A DNA stretch of 64,000 nucleotides from Zoroaster sp. YZ-2022 (Eukaryota > Echinodermata > Asteroidea > Forcipulatida > Zoroasteridae). The DNA lies in contig CM055819.1 in NCBI GenBank assembly GCA_029582265.1, positions 43,533,048-43,597,047 on the forward strand. Reading direction: 5' to 3'. The position numbers were made by a program, and so were the translations under genes. Of the stretch, positions 11,288 to 22,883 are shown piece by piece. Every line of letters begins with the position of its first letter. Position 1 is the first letter of the stretch. The notes below the pieces were generated by a model, which saw nothing but the letters and a program-made list of their open reading frames with translations, searched no databases and was not told where the DNA came from.

Positions 11288-11800
11288 CTAAATGATAAAA
11301 ACAACCAAACAAATAAGAATAGTAGGCGACGCCGGATTGCACGTTTCCACCTGATAAGTTCGTTGGATAAATAGTACAAGTTATCGAATTGAAGAATTAT
11401 TCCGAATGAGTCTTGCTAGTCTCAAGATTCATGTTTTGTTTCTAGATCTGTGTAAACCCCTGATCCGCAGGGGTCAAGGGGTCCTGACATACCTCCCCAA
11501 ACGTGTGGCTGCCAGTTGTTGTTTAACATAAAGATCTTTTTGAGAGACATAAGCCTTCAATAAAGCGACTAATATTATTTATGTTTCTATGAAACACACG
11601 GTTTAGAATAGCCTAACGTTGGAAACAATAGGGGGATAATGTTGCTACACTGTTTCTTATGACACCAATACATTCCAACTATCTGGACCCTTTTTCAAAA
11701 TCAAAGATCCGCCCCTGCGTAGTGTTTTCTGAGCTCAACTTGTACAATGGACTTACGTTGTAATAGAAAAATGTTTTGTCATAAATGTCGCTATGATTAG

Positions 11801-12713
11801 TGTAACCTGGTAAATTGACACACTTGAAATAAATGATAAAAAAATCAGAAAGAAAATGAAAGAAAACACTAACTACTCATGAAAAACCTGATAAAAATGG
11901 CAATGGGGAAACTCGCTTGAACAAAAAATTACACTTTGGGGATTAACCAATTTTTTTTACAAAGGATCGAATAGGGAGGAGTCGCGAGATAATTTTAAAA
12001 GAATGGAGACGATAGGAAACTGGTGTTTGGTTTCAACAAGAAAAAATAAAGTAAAAATGTGGAAATAAGTGCTTTAAATAAATTTAGTAAATAAAAACTC
12101 TGTACTGACTTGATGACCAAGATTAAAAAAACAAAATAAAAATATGACCAAGTTATGACCAAAAAAAAAAAAAAAAGCCTTGAAACCAATTTATGAAACC
12201 AACAAAATTTAGCTATAAACCAACCAAAAACCAAGTAAATAAATATTTAAAATATATATATATAAAACTAAAACCAAAACTAAAAAAACTTAAACCTTAA
12301 ACTTAAACCTTAAACTTAAACCTTAAACTTAAACCTCAAAATTAAACCTTAAACTTAAACCTTAAACTTAAACCTTAAACTTAAACCTTAAACTTAAACC
12401 TTAAACCAACACAGTATCCAAGAAAAGTCACAAATCTACTACACTCAAGTTTAAACAACCAAGTCCACTGCAGGTCTAGTCTTCAGGGCAGACTTGGACA
12501 CCAGTATTGTGTGTGTTAACTCATTGACTGCCAACCTGCTTACTGACCATGAGGCTCCAGGCATACCCACAGTGCATGGTCAAGGTCCTTTGTTTACCCA
12601 TGGCATTACAGGGGTACACACAGTTCGATTTAAGAAGGGTAAGAAGGGGTGCTACACCTATAATAATACACGTTATACAATAAAAAGACTAAGTAAAATT
12701 GACCACTACTACA
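11801..12713 (-). repeat. 3' LTR of the Ty3/Gypsy element
   Basis: 913 bp, matching 18302-19198 over its length. It contains a 12-bp minisatellite (TTAAACCTTAAA type) at about 12290-12407, whose unit number differs from the other LTR. A plus-strand frame of about 70 codons starting MDTSIVCVNS is present in both LTRs, antisense to the element, and is not taken as a gene. Confidence 0.92.
12290..12407. repeat. Minisatellite AAACCTTAAACTT-type inside the LTR
   Basis: About nine to ten tandem units alternating AAACCTT and AAACTT. The same array in the other LTR (about 18760-18893) has a different unit number. This accounts for part of the length difference between the LTRs. Confidence 0.9.
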
Positions 12714-12727
12714 CTCTCGCCCTACTA
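12714..12727 (-). promoter_or_regulatory. Polypurine tract
   Basis: On the minus strand TAGTAGGGCGAGAG lies directly before the 3' LTR start (TGTAGTAG). A purine-rich tract at this spot primes plus-strand DNA synthesis in LTR elements. Confidence 0.6.
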
Positions 12728-12851
12728 AAATCATTGCTATCCTCAGCAATGGTCAACAAAACTTCAACATCATTAACAAAAGTTTAACTGGAGACTATAT
12801 TCTACATAATTGGCTTGGATCATCCTGAATGGTCTTTACAGCTGTAAGTCA

Positions 12852-15800
12852 TCAATGCCAGTCCCCATATCTTGCTGGTGGCTTGATGATTCTCCTTGGC
12901 CGCTGACGCTGCTCCGTTATCTCCTCACTGCCATCTGTGCTGCTATCCATCTCAGCATTGGTACAGGATGAACAATCGGACTCTGTATCCGTCTTAGAGT
13001 GATCTTGCAAACTTTGTGGGGGAGGAAACAGAACTGATGGAATTCCCTCATCGTCTGGGTGGTCACCTTCATCTTGATCCGAAACATCAAATGGGCAGAC
13101 AGTTAGCATGTTCCGATGTATAGTTCTGGTTCTCGTACAGCCCATGTCACGAATGATGTAGACTGGAAGATTCTGTAGCTTTCTTACAACTATGTGCGGC
13201 GTAGACTCCCACTTGTCCTTGAGCTTGCACATACCTCGAGGGGTCTTGTTGGCAACCAATACGCGATCTCCTGCCTTCAGAACTTGAGCAATCACCTTCT
13301 GGTCATAAGTTGCCTTCTGTTTCATGCGTGCCTTCTCAGCTGCATCATTGACGGCAGTGTATGCCATACGCATGTGCTGCTCTAACCGCCTTACGTAAGT
13401 GTGCTAATCGCCATCATCTGAGGTAGACTGCTTCGGTGGTGGGACTAGAAGATCCACGGGCAACTTCGGTTGACGAAGAAACATGAGGTAGAACGGTGTG
13501 TAACCAGTGGACTCATGCCTGGTGCTGTTATACGCATGAGTAAGTGCTTCCAGATGCACCGCCCAGTCGTTCTTCTGCGTGTCATCCAATGTCCCCAGCA
13601 TTGAAAGCAATGTTCGATTAAAACGTTCAGTCATTCCGTTGCCCTGTGGATAATACGGCGTCGTCCTACTTTTCGATACGCCAAGGAGATGGCACAGCTC
13701 CTTCACAACTGCGGACTCAAAACATCTGCCCTGGTCTGAGTGTAAACGTTCTGGAATTCCGTAGTGTACAATGAACTTCTGCCATAGCACCCTGGCTACG
13801 GTTGTTGCCTTCTGGTCTCTGGTTGGAAAGGCCTGTGCATACCGAGTAAAATGATCGGTGACAACTAGGACATTTTCAATTCCACCCTTGGACTGCTCCA
13901 GACTCAGGAAATCTACGCAAACCAGCTGTAACGGACGAGTTGTTTTGATGCTCTGTAGTTCAGCTTGTTTCCTTGTGTCCGGCGTCTTGCGTAGAGTACA
14001 TCGTTTGCACTTGCTGATATATGACTTTGTCTGGGAGTAGAGTCCTGGCCAATAGTAACGGTCTCGTACAAGATGGAGTGTTTTGTCCAACCCGAGATGA
14101 CCCATGGTATCATGCAAATGATGCAGCACTTTCAGCCGCATGTTACGTGGTAGGACTAGTAGATGTCTTACTTTACCGTCATCATACACCTTCTTGTAGA
14201 ACAGTGTGCCGTCTCTAACATTCAGATGATCCCAAACCCGGATCAACTTCTGAACTATCCTGGGCTCCTTAGACACCTGCCTCCTACTTGGTTTCGCTGG
14301 ACTTTGACGTTTGAGGTCAGTAACCCGACTGATAGCTGAATCGTTGTGCTGAGCATCCTGTAGGCTTAGGCCTCGTGCACAACTGGTCCCCCAGCTATTG
14401 GTGTCATCAGCTTTCTGTTGCGATGGCTGTTTCTCGATGGAACTGTCTTCGCTACTTAGGGCACTCTGAGAAGTGATTGAAGAAGACTTCACGATTGGAC
14501 AGGATATGACAATACTGCTGGTCTGGATGATGCTTGCTCTTCCTTTGACTTCACCATGTGTTTTCCTGTTAGTGTCGTCTAGGATTCTGGTGACTTCAGC
14601 CTTAGGTACCCGGGACAGTGAATCTGCGTTGGAGTTTGACTTGCCTGGCCGATAGATGATGTCCATGTCAAATATGGCTATGTCGCTCACCCAACGTTGG
14701 CTTGTTGCATCCAACTTGGCCTTGTCTAAGACGTACGTCAAGGGGTTGTTATCCGTCACTGCTGTCACCCGGTTCCCGTACAAGTAGTCTCGGAACTTTG
14801 AAGTGATGGCCCAGTGCAACGCCTTGAATTCCAGCTTGTGGATCGGGTAGTTCAACTCAGATGAAGATAGAGTGCGACTTGCATAAGCAATGACTCGTTC
14901 CTGGCCATCCTGCTGTTGGGCAAGCACCGCTCCCAAACCATCACGGGAAGCATCCGTCTGAAGAATAAATGGCTGCTTGTAGTCTGCATAGGCCAGTATT
15001 GTTCAGGATGTCAGCTTACCAATGAGTGTCTCGAAGGATATATGGCACTCTGCCGACCAAACGAACGGTGGGTCCTTACAACCTCGTTTACCTCCAGTCA
15101 ACGTGAATAGGGGAGCTGCTACCTTCGAGTAATTTCGGACGAATCTCCTGTAGTATCCAGTGAGGCCTAGAAAACTGCGGACATCCTTCTTGGACCTAGG
15201 CACCGGCCACGCCTTGACGGCTGCAATCTTGTCTGGATCGGTGGAAATGCCCTCAGCCGACACAACATGCCCTAGATATTTGACGCTGCTCCGTAGTAGA
15301 TGGCACTTAGACGGCTTCAACTTAAGCCCATGCTCCCGTAACCGTGTAAACACTTTGGATAGACGGCTGACATGCTCCTCTACCGTGGCACTAAATACGA
15401 TGATGTCATCTAAGTACAGCAGCACACTGTTGAAATTCATGTCACCGAAAGCTGTAGACATTAACCTCTGGAACGTGGCGGGAGCATTCGTCAACCCAAA
15501 CGGCATTCTCGTAAATTCGTAGAGTCCCATGGGTGAAATGAATGCCGTCTTTTGCTGGTCCTTGGCCGCGACTTTGACCTGGTGGTAGCCTGAGGTCAGA
15601 TCAAGACAGGAAAAGTACTTGGCATGACAAAGTGCGTCCAGCGCCTCGTCGATTCTCGGAAGAGGATATGCATCTCGCACTGTTCTTGAGTTTAGCTTCC
15701 GATAGTCGACGCATAGCCGGATGCTGCCGTCTTTCTTCCTAACAATTACTATGGGTTGATGCAAAGGGACTTTGGCTCGGTTCGATTACTCCAGACTTCT

Positions 15801-17046
15801 TGAGATCGTCTATGTGGTGTCGTACTTCATGATACTGCGAAGGAGGAATACGTCGGTATGGCAGCCTGAAGGGGGTTGGGTCTATCAAGGGAATCTCGTG
15901 CTCAATGGTCTGCGTAAACCCAAGATCCTGCTGATCCTTCGAAAATATGTCTGCATTGCCTTGTAGAAGTTGCGTCATACGCTGTCTGTCTTCAGCTGAA
16001 AGAGAGCTAAGGTCGACATCAACACCTATGTCATCATGTGGACTTGTATGGGTGGAAGACTCGCAACATATAGCAGTAGGGGTTCCCTGTGTGCTTATGG
16101 GTGACTCGTCAGTGACGGAACTAAATTCCGATGAAACCACTCGACCAACGACCAAGGTTGCTAACCTTGTACTTCGCCGTACCACGACATCATGTGCAGA
16201 CAGATTGCAGACCCGGACAGGAACTCTTCCATTCCGGACTTCGACGAAGGTTTTGCCAACAGCCAGAGATTCTCCAAACGGTGCATCATCAGCATTCTCC
16301 ACAAGTGCCTCGAGGGTCCTTCCTCGGATGTGCCTTGGTGCTTCTGTGGGGATGTCTGCTTCCCTTCCAGCCTTCACTACAATTGGTTTGCGGCCAGTGT
16401 ATCTCAGCATGCCAAACTCACCATTTTTCTTCGCCACGTTGTTGCCATCTGAGTTGATGCACTGTAGCGCTGAATACCATACCTCGGATGCCTGCCGTAC
16501 TTTCGTGAGAAATCTTCTCCCATACCGAGTATGGAGAGCATCACGGCTCGCCCGAATGACGTTGGTCCCTATCAGCCCTGGAACCTTGCGGCGGAAATCT
16601 GTAGCTGGTACGATGAATACCGGTACCCTATGTACTCTGCGACCCAAGACATCTACATCTACAAGGATGACACCACTGTGAGGCACGGGTCGTCCCCCTG
16701 CTCCCTGAATGGTGATGCTAGTCTCCTTTGGTGTCTGCTCACGTAGGCGGGGATGGCTAGCCACGTACTCGTCGGTTATGGTGCTCACCTGAGATCCCGT
16801 GTCCAGCAAGACAGGACACCTTTTCCCTGACACCATGATTTCTACGTCACTGACTGGCCCAACCAGTTCGCCGTTCTGGTTCTCGTCTGCCTGGGTTACT
16901 GCTTTTCTCGTGGGTGCTACATGTACTGAAGAAGATGGGCTTGGAGAAAAACTAGAAAAACCCAATGACCGCCCGTCATCAGAGGGTTTCTCTAGTTTAA
17001 CGGTGCTGATGGTGGTGCTTGTCGGACTTGTCGTGGCTGTGGACAT
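12852..17046 (-). pseudogene. Ty3/Gypsy pol polyprotein (protease, RT, RNase H, integrase), broken
   Basis: Order on the minus strand: an aspartic protease with LLDTGSQVSTI (about 16790); the start of RT ending in SPFAS; a one-base frameshift near 15740-15764; RT with the YLDD catalytic box (LLYLDDIIVFS); a TGA stop at 15003-15005; RNase H (TDNNPLTYVL); an integrase with an HHCC zinc finger and D,D,E core residues (VCVDF, HSDQG, MTERFNRT); a TAG stop at 13404-13406; and a C-terminal chromatin/DNA-binding tail. Both stops are in frame with what follows, so the lesions are simple. Pol is reached from gag by a -1 shift. Confidence 0.9.
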
Positions 17047-18128
17047 CTACGGGCAAAGTGGCCAGGTTTGCCACAGTTGTAGCACGTCTGTGGTCGACCT
17101 TCACGCTCCTGTCGTCCTAGTGTGTTTACCTGGGCATTCTGCTCCAACCACTCTACACGCTGGCCTAGTTGCATCTGGTTCACCAGCACCTGATTTAGTG
17201 TGGTGTTTTGTTGCTCCAGCAGTTTGGCGACGTCTGCCAGCTGCGGGTTGTTGCCTTGGTTGGTCATCTCTCGTTCAAGCTTGGTGGCTGGTGGTGGTGT
17301 CTGGCTCTTGGGAACGTCGGGTTTAGTGGGGACGTGTGCCATCAGCTGGTAATGCTGCTTCGTCTGCTCCTCCTGTTGGTGTCTCTCTTCGGCCACTACC
17401 CTCAGCTCGGCGCGGAGATCCTTAAACCTCATGGAGCGAGGTCGCATTGGCGCTAGCCTCTGCCTACAGCATTCGTCGTGCAGGCCCGCCATGAACTGCG
17501 TCGATAGGATGATGTCTCGACTGTCACCGAATAGATCATGACGGCCTTGCAGTCTTGCCTTCTCCTCCATACGTCTCATCAGTGCCTCCAGAGCGATGGC
17601 ATACTCGCTGGCTGATTCTCCTGATTTTTGCAACCGTGTATAAAATCGTGTCATAGGGGACGAAGCGGGGTTGTCTTCCCCGAACTCCTCCAGCAGTTCC
17701 AAGAATGCTGCCTCTGCTGTCGCTCCAGAGGGCGCCCTGCTCTCAAGGTTCAGCACCACGTCTCGGGCTCTCCCTCCTGTGTTCCGGACGACCTCGTGAA
17801 ATTGTACACGCTCCGGGACACTTCCTTTCGCCTCCAACAGGTACCTCATGTCCCGCACCCAGTCTTCTACTCGGATGCTCTTCTCCCGGCCGGTGAAAGT
17901 GGAGACTCCCTTCACCTGGTGTGTAGTGATGGTTCTTGATGGATTCATTGCAGGGGAGTAGCTACTTCTGGGAATCGGGTCGAAATCGCTGAGCTGTTGT
18001 GGGGTCAGCTGGTGTGGTGGTGGGATGGCCGGGCCATGCGGAGTTGCCTTAGCTGGGTACGGTGTCAGCACGGGCGGAGTGTCCGGCATCATGAATGTGA
18101 AGTGTGGTGGACTGGAAGTTGCTGCCAT
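16992..18128 (-). CDS. Ty3/Gypsy Gag
   Basis: 378 codons without a stop. The N-terminal half is proline-rich, followed by a capsid-like helical region (VEDWVRDMRYLLEAKG ... FYTRLQKSGESASEYAIALE) and a C-terminal CCHC zinc knuckle CYNCGKPGHFARRC near residues 350-365. Gag forms the particle shell that packages element RNA. The frame overlaps pol by 55 bases and ends at TAG 16994-16992, directly after a slippery-type heptamer. Confidence 0.9.
   Translation of the reverse strand: MAATSSPPHFTFMMPDTPPVLTPYPAKATPHGPAIPPPHQLTPQQLSDFDPIPRSSYSPAMNPSRTITTHQVKGVSTFTGREKSIRVEDWVRDMRYLLEAKGSVPERVQFHEVVRNTGGRARDVVLNLESRAPSGATAEAAFLELLEEFGEDNPASSPMTRFYTRLQKSGESASEYAIALEALMRRMEEKARLQGRHDLFGDSRDIILSTQFMAGLHDECCRQRLAPMRPRSMRFKDLRAELRVVAEERHQQEEQTKQHYQLMAHVPTKPDVPKSQTPPPATKLEREMTNQGNNPQLADVAKLLEQQNTTLNQVLVNQMQLGQRVEWLEQNAQVNTLGRQEREGRPQTCYNCGKPGHFARRCPQPRQVRQAPPSAPLN
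16995..17001 (-). promoter_or_regulatory. Candidate -1 ribosomal frameshift site GTTAAAC
   Basis: In the gag frame the minus strand reads CCG TTA AAC TAG. The heptamer G_TTA_AAC abuts the gag stop, and pol lies in the -1 frame (GTT AAA CTA GAG). GTTAAAC is known to work as a slippery site elsewhere, although its first triplet is not uniform. A downstream RNA structure was not checked. Confidence 0.5.
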
Positions 18129-18301
18129 CGTGTAACATCAAAGTTTCCTATCCCAAATACTGTGTTGGTTGACCAGATTTGCCTTTGACTTTGACCAAAA
18201 CAAGTAAAACGACCAGTTATCCTATCCCTACTCCAAAACAAAATATCTAGCTAAGTTCCTAAAGAACAGTAATCCCTACCCGGATCTTCCACCCAAAAAA
18301 A

Positions 18302-19198
18302 TGTAACCTGGTAAATTGACACACTTGAAATAAATGATAAAAAAATCAGAAATAAAATTAATGAAAACACTAACTACTCATGAAAAACCTGATAAAAACG
18401 ACAATGGGGAAACTCGCTTGAACAAAAAATTACACTGTGGGGATTAACCCAATTTTTTTTACAAAGGATCGAATAGGGAGGAGTCGCGAGATAATTTTAA
18501 AAGAATGGAGACGATATTCAACAACATTTGGAAATAAGTGCTTTAAATAAATTTAGTAAATAAAAACTCTGTACTGACTTGATGACCAAGATTAAAAAAA
18601 TAAAACAAAAATATGACCAAGTTATGACCCAAAAAAAAAAAAAAAGCCTTGAAACCAATTGATGAAATCAACAAAATTTAGCTATAAACCAACCAAAAAC
18701 CAAGTAAATAAATATTTAAAATATATATATATAAACTAAAACCAAAAAAACAAAAATTTAACCTTAAACTTAAACCTTAAACTTAAACCTTAAACTTAAA
18801 CTTAAACCTTAAACTTAAACTTAAACTTAAACCTTAAACTTAAACCTTAAACTTAAACCTTAAACTTAAACCTTAAACTTAAACCTTAAACCAACACAGT
18901 ATCCAAGAAAAGTCACAAATCTACTACACTCAAGCTTAAACAACCAAGTCCACTGCAGGTCTAGTCTTCAGGGCAGACTTGGACACCAGTATTGTGTGTG
19001 TTAACTCATTGACTGCCAACCTGCTTACTGACCATGAGGCTCCAGGCATACCCACAGTGCATGGCCAAGGTCCTTTGTTTACCCATGGCATTACAGGGGT
19101 ACACACAGTTCGATTTAAGAAGGGTAAGAAGGGGTGCTACACCTATAATAATACACGTTATACAATAAAAAGACTAAGTAAAATTGACCACTACTACA
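18302..19198 (-). repeat. 5' LTR of the Ty3/Gypsy element
   Basis: 897 bp, TG...CA ends, matching 11801-12713. A run of seven T follows on the element strand, then TGGGTGGAAGATCC. A TGG start fits a primer-binding site but is offset by seven bases, and I could not match it to a named tRNA. Confidence 0.92.
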
Positions 19199-19429
19199 TT
19201 AGCATATTAGCATACTGAGAGACAAGAAACGATAACGTATGCAATATTTTAATATGAATAGTCAAACGCCTTAAAGAAACACACTCGCTCGTCATACAAG
19301 TGCTTTCAAGGGAACAATGTTTTTTCTGCAGACAAGTATTGCTGTTACCCTCTTTAAGCTGTTATATAAAGGTACTTCAAATAATTAATTCACTCAAGTT
19401 GTTTGCATTGCTTATTAATAGCCACTATA

Positions 19430-20153
19430 CAGAGTGGCCCCCATAAAGGGCGTATTTCCGCTACCCTGATAGTCAAACAACCTACACCAATGCATGGGGA
19501 ATTTTGTTAAAAGAAAAATGATACCAAGATCGCCCGATTCGGTCCAGTAGGTTTTGTTATAGAGCCTATTTTGTGAAACAAAGTCGGGGGTCATTTTGTT
19601 AACGAATTCGTTCTGCCTGAATGCGAGCGTCTGGGAGTGGACATCAATGACCACTGGTGCTTTCAAGATGGGTGTCCTGCTCATAAGACAAGGATTGTGC
19701 GTGATAGGCTTCAGGAGCTATTCCCTGGTAGAGTTGTGGGGTTGGGACATCCTATCAAATATCCTCCTCGATCGCCGGACCTGACGCCCCTCGATTTCTT
19801 CTTGTGGGGACATGTGAAGTCTATCGTATATGTGCCCCCCTTCGCCAGAAATCTAAACGCTCTCCAGGAACGATTGGAAGAGGCATTGAGAAATGTATGT
19901 ATGATGTTAAGTTTACTAATAAAGTTGAATTTTTATGTTATAACTGTACTATCATCATGCCCCTCTCTGCATGGAACAAATCGGCAAGTGATCCTGACTT
20001 TGCTTCACAAAATAGGCTCTGGAGCAAGAACTACTGGACCGAATCGAGAGATCTTGGTATAATTTTTCTTTTAAAAAGATTATCCATCCATTGGTACAGG
20101 TGGTATGAGTCTAAGGTAGTGGAAGTATTCCGTTCCGTTTTTGGGCCACCCTG
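19430..20153 (+). mobile_element. Deleted mariner-like transposon TE1, unit A copy
   Basis: Flanked by TA (19428-19429 and 20154-20155). Terminal inverted repeats of about 150 bp begin CAGAGTGGCCCCC and end GGGCCACCCTG. Inside, a plus frame reads FQDGCPAHKTRIVRDRLQ and then PPRSPDLTPLDFFLWGHVK, the last two catalytic aspartates of a Tc1/mariner-superfamily DDE transposase. The N-terminal two thirds are missing, so the copy cannot move itself. The same insertion is present in unit B (25424-28169) and absent in unit C. Confidence 0.85.
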
Positions 20154-20691
20154 TATTATGTATACTCGATCCCCTGTCAATATGGTGGACGGAATTCACT
20201 TCCATTTGCGGCTGGATTAATTAATTTAGTCAGAAGCACTTAAAGCCTGTGTAAAAAAGTCCAAAATCATAATGGCGAGTATACAATGGCAAATTTTGTC
20301 GGCAGTCAAACCACCGCAGATATTTTCGATGAGTGAATTTCGTCTCGTACCCTGGCTGGGTAACATGTCTGTCACTGCATCCATAAAGGAGCAGGGTCTA
20401 GACCCCCTTGTAGATCCAACCATGGGTGAAATGTCTTAAAATGCATCCAGAATAAAATAGCTATGTATAATAAACCAACATGTTAAAGTTTCAGCGTATT
20501 TCATTTACGTTTGTATTCATTGTAATGGAGGAAAATGGATCACAGCCAAATGTTCAAATTTGTAATACATTTCAATTACAGAAAGTCAGACAAAAATAAT
20601 TTCTTAGGATGATCGGTACCAATACCAACTTCAATTCAAGTTTTTAGGTTATAATTGATTTGTTTGTGTTTTATTTAATAGATTTTCTTAC

Positions 20692-20886
20692 ACGGCTGAA
20701 AGTTGAAGGAGCACACTTGTGATGCCACGTGCCCCTCAGCATCGTTCGCCGTACACTTCACCACCACCGTGCTGTTCTTGGTGAATTCCGTCCCCGGCAT
20801 TTGACTGCACGACACGGTGAGTGGCTTGCCGGTGTAGTAATCAGTGGCATTGGGGATCGTAAAGATGACATCGGCATCGGGGCAAT
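20692..20886 (-). CDS. HYR domain A2 exon
   Basis: One complete hyalin-repeat module, an immunoglobulin-like extracellular fold, on one exon: acceptor TTTTCAG, donor GTAAGA, phase 1-1. It reads CPDADVIFTIPNATDYYTGK, PLTVSCSQ, VVKCTANDAEGHVASQVCSF. All four conserved cysteines are present, and NAT is an N-glycosylation sequon. Compared with its near-identical paralog B1 it lacks 24 bp (eight codons after CPDAD), so it is 195 bp. The frame is kept. It follows A1 and joins to the F5/8C exon at 11183-11287 across an intron that contains the Gypsy element. Confidence 0.87.
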
Positions 20887-21260
20887 CTGAAAAGACTGCT
20901 CTCACTGTGAATGAACAATTACAAACCAAATTGATTGGCAAAATGTTCTTGATTCTTGATTGTTGAAACAAGTTTTTAATTGAAGGCGACGAACATATGA
21001 ATGTTCCACCTTATTTATTTGTGTCATTTACGAATAAATAGTATATAAATAGTAAGAATGCATTCAGATTGGTTTGTATATGCGTTGTAATGTGGGAAGA
21101 CCTACATTTCGAATTTAATTTACAGCAGGTCAGACGGAATAATTTCCTATGATGTTTGGTACCAAAACCAACTGCAATATTTTTTATTTATTTATTTTTT
21201 TGTCTTTTTTTTTTCGTTTTTGTTTGTTTGTAGTTTGGTGATTACCAAATATTGTCTTAC

Positions 21261-21473
21261 ATAGCTGAACGTTGAAGGAACAAACTTGTGGTGCCACGTG
21301 TCCCTCAGCATCGCTCGCCGTACAATTAACCACTGTAATGCTTTTGGTGAAATTCGTCCCCGACATTGGACTGCACGACACGTTGAGTGGCTTGCCGGTG
21401 TAAGCATCGGTGGCATTGGGGATCGTAAAATTGACCATCGGGTCGCTGGATATGATATCAGTATCAGGACAAT
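21261..21473 (-). CDS. HYR domain A1 exon
   Basis: 213 bp, acceptor TTTTCAG, donor GTAAGA, phase 1-1. It reads CPDTDIISSDPMVNFTIPNA, TDAYTGKPLNVSCSP, VVNCTASDAEGHVAPQVCSF. Joined to F5/8C B upstream it gives LLGCRDCPDTD, a clean join. Four conserved cysteines and the NAT sequon are present. Confidence 0.87.
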
Positions 21474-21525
21474 CTGAAAAGACTGCTCTCACAGTGAATA
21501 AGAAACACGTTGTTAATTGAAGGCG

Positions 21526-21562
21526 AGGGAGGAAGGGAGGGAGGGAGGGAGGGAGGGAGGGG
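21526..21562. repeat. (GGGA)n tract in intron
   Basis: Eight or so GGGA/GGAGG units just upstream (minus sense) of HYR A1. Similar but shorter purine tracts sit at the same relative place near 29032 and 30026. On the plus strand it could form a G-quadruplex. Confidence 0.8.
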
Positions 21563-22747
21563 AGGAGGAATGCATTGTTGAGCAGTCTCAAAGATAAATA
21601 TAGCCTTTTCAGGGCTTTTTCAAACATGTCGTTTTTTATGTTCTTAGAAACAACAATATTACCATCAATTCGTTTACTATGTTTTGAAAACAAGGGCAAT
21701 GACGCTGGTGCTATTTTGCTCCATTCCAACTATAAAATAATCATCAAATATTAAAGAGAACAAATGAACAGAGGAACTGTTATTCAAAATAAAATTACAC
21801 CAGTGTTGTGAGTGTATTCTTCCATTGTGTTCACACCACTGTGTACATTTGGATGCATACGATCTGAATACATTATTACTATTTTCTTGTTATTGACGAG
21901 CTTTCAGCAAATATTTATAATTTACCTTTCCCATTTTAGATTATATAATCAGCAAAGTAAACAACATATGTTTTATTCTCTAAACTCATAGTAAAATATT
22001 GTAAAAAGTCGCTCCGAACTCAGAAATTCAGAAAACCCTAAGGTCCACTGGCAAAACAAATGGCCTATCTGAAGTCACCCTTGCAAAGGCACTGAAGTAT
22101 TGGCAAGAAACTTGTAAATAACACAAAAAATATCCGTGCTGTTGTATATGTCAATGTTGCAGGGGCCATTTTTCCCCAGTAGGCTTTTCTGAAATCGAGA
22201 CAAGGGGGGGGGGGGGCGTTTCGGACAAAATTCCTTTTTACAATATTTTGACCATGGGTTGAGACGATAAAACTTATGTTGTTCAGTGTCCTTAAAGTAT
22301 GACATAAACTCAATAAAATGAGGGAAATGTAGATTATTCATATTTGCTTAGAGCCCCTCTTTAACAACCCAATGAAAAAGGGTGATTCTTATAAAGTATG
22401 GATCGATTTTAACAGTGTACCGTTAAGTGTATTGTCTTTATTGTTATTCATTTTCATTAAACATTTTCACATGCGCCTTACAGTTCTTACACTAATCAGG
22501 CAGTGTGAACATAAGTGAAAATGCAAACACAATATATAACAGTGAACATTAAAGCTTGCATGTTTAAGTTAACAAGTTTTAAACACACACAAGCCAGTCT
22601 TTAATAAAAACCAGTCTTTATAAATTCGAGTGTGCCGCCACCAACTTGTTTCATTTGTGAAAACAAAAATCACTTTCCTTCTGCGGCGCCACTCTTCTGC
22701 ACAATACTTTTGTAACCTATTGGAACCTACAGAAATGGAAACATTAC
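21563..22747 (-). other. Intron between F5/8C B and HYR A1
   Basis: No coding signal. It includes a G run at 22206-22216. It resembles 29950-30904 of the older unit in parts. Confidence 0.6.
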
Positions 22748-22883
22748 CTCTGCATCCGAGTAGTTCAAAGCGCATACATATTATGTAATGCCACGTGGCG
22801 GGTTCTATCTGTATGAATCTAATTGGCAGAGCCACAGGAAAGTAGACAGTTACTGGTGTGTCACCGTTCGTGTTGCCCTGAAA
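22748..22883 (-). CDS. F5/8C domain of unit B, exon 3 of 3
   Basis: 136 bp, phase 0 in, 1 out. After TCTTCAG it reads FQGNTNGDTPVTVYFPVALP, then IRFIQIEPATWHYIICMRFE and LLGCR, donor GTAATG. 'F.GN.D..T.V' and the closing ICMRFELLGC are hallmark end motifs of discoidin domains. The paired cysteines are intact. Confidence 0.88.

Larger units (their letters stand above)
11801..19198 (-). mobile_element. Ty3/Gypsy LTR retrotransposon, full length with both LTRs
   Basis: Two similar LTRs (11801-12713 and 18302-19198) with TG...CA ends flank gag and pol on the minus strand. The flanking bases TTAG are duplicated (end of left flank, start of right flank). Unit B of the host gene has the empty site near 25217-25235, which confirms the insertion. 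The element lies in the intron between HYR A2 and the F5/8C exon at 11183-11287, in the same orientation as the host gene. Pol carries one frameshift and two nonsense codons, so this copy is probably inactive though fairly young. Confidence 0.93.

Noticed and set aside
12290..12407. Tandem array as a CRISPR or telomere repeat
   Set aside because: There are no spacers, the unit is 12 bp, it lies within a retrotransposon LTR, and the unit is not TTAGGG.
12494..12787. Plus-strand frame starting MDTSIVCVNS, repeated at 18979
   Set aside because: It lies in both LTRs, antisense to the element, and is shared only because the LTRs are duplicates. No domain was recognised.
18280..18301. Primer-binding site of the first Gypsy element
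   Set aside because: A TGG-starting stretch exists but is seven bases from the LTR and was not matched to a tRNA, so it is mentioned only within the LTR entry.
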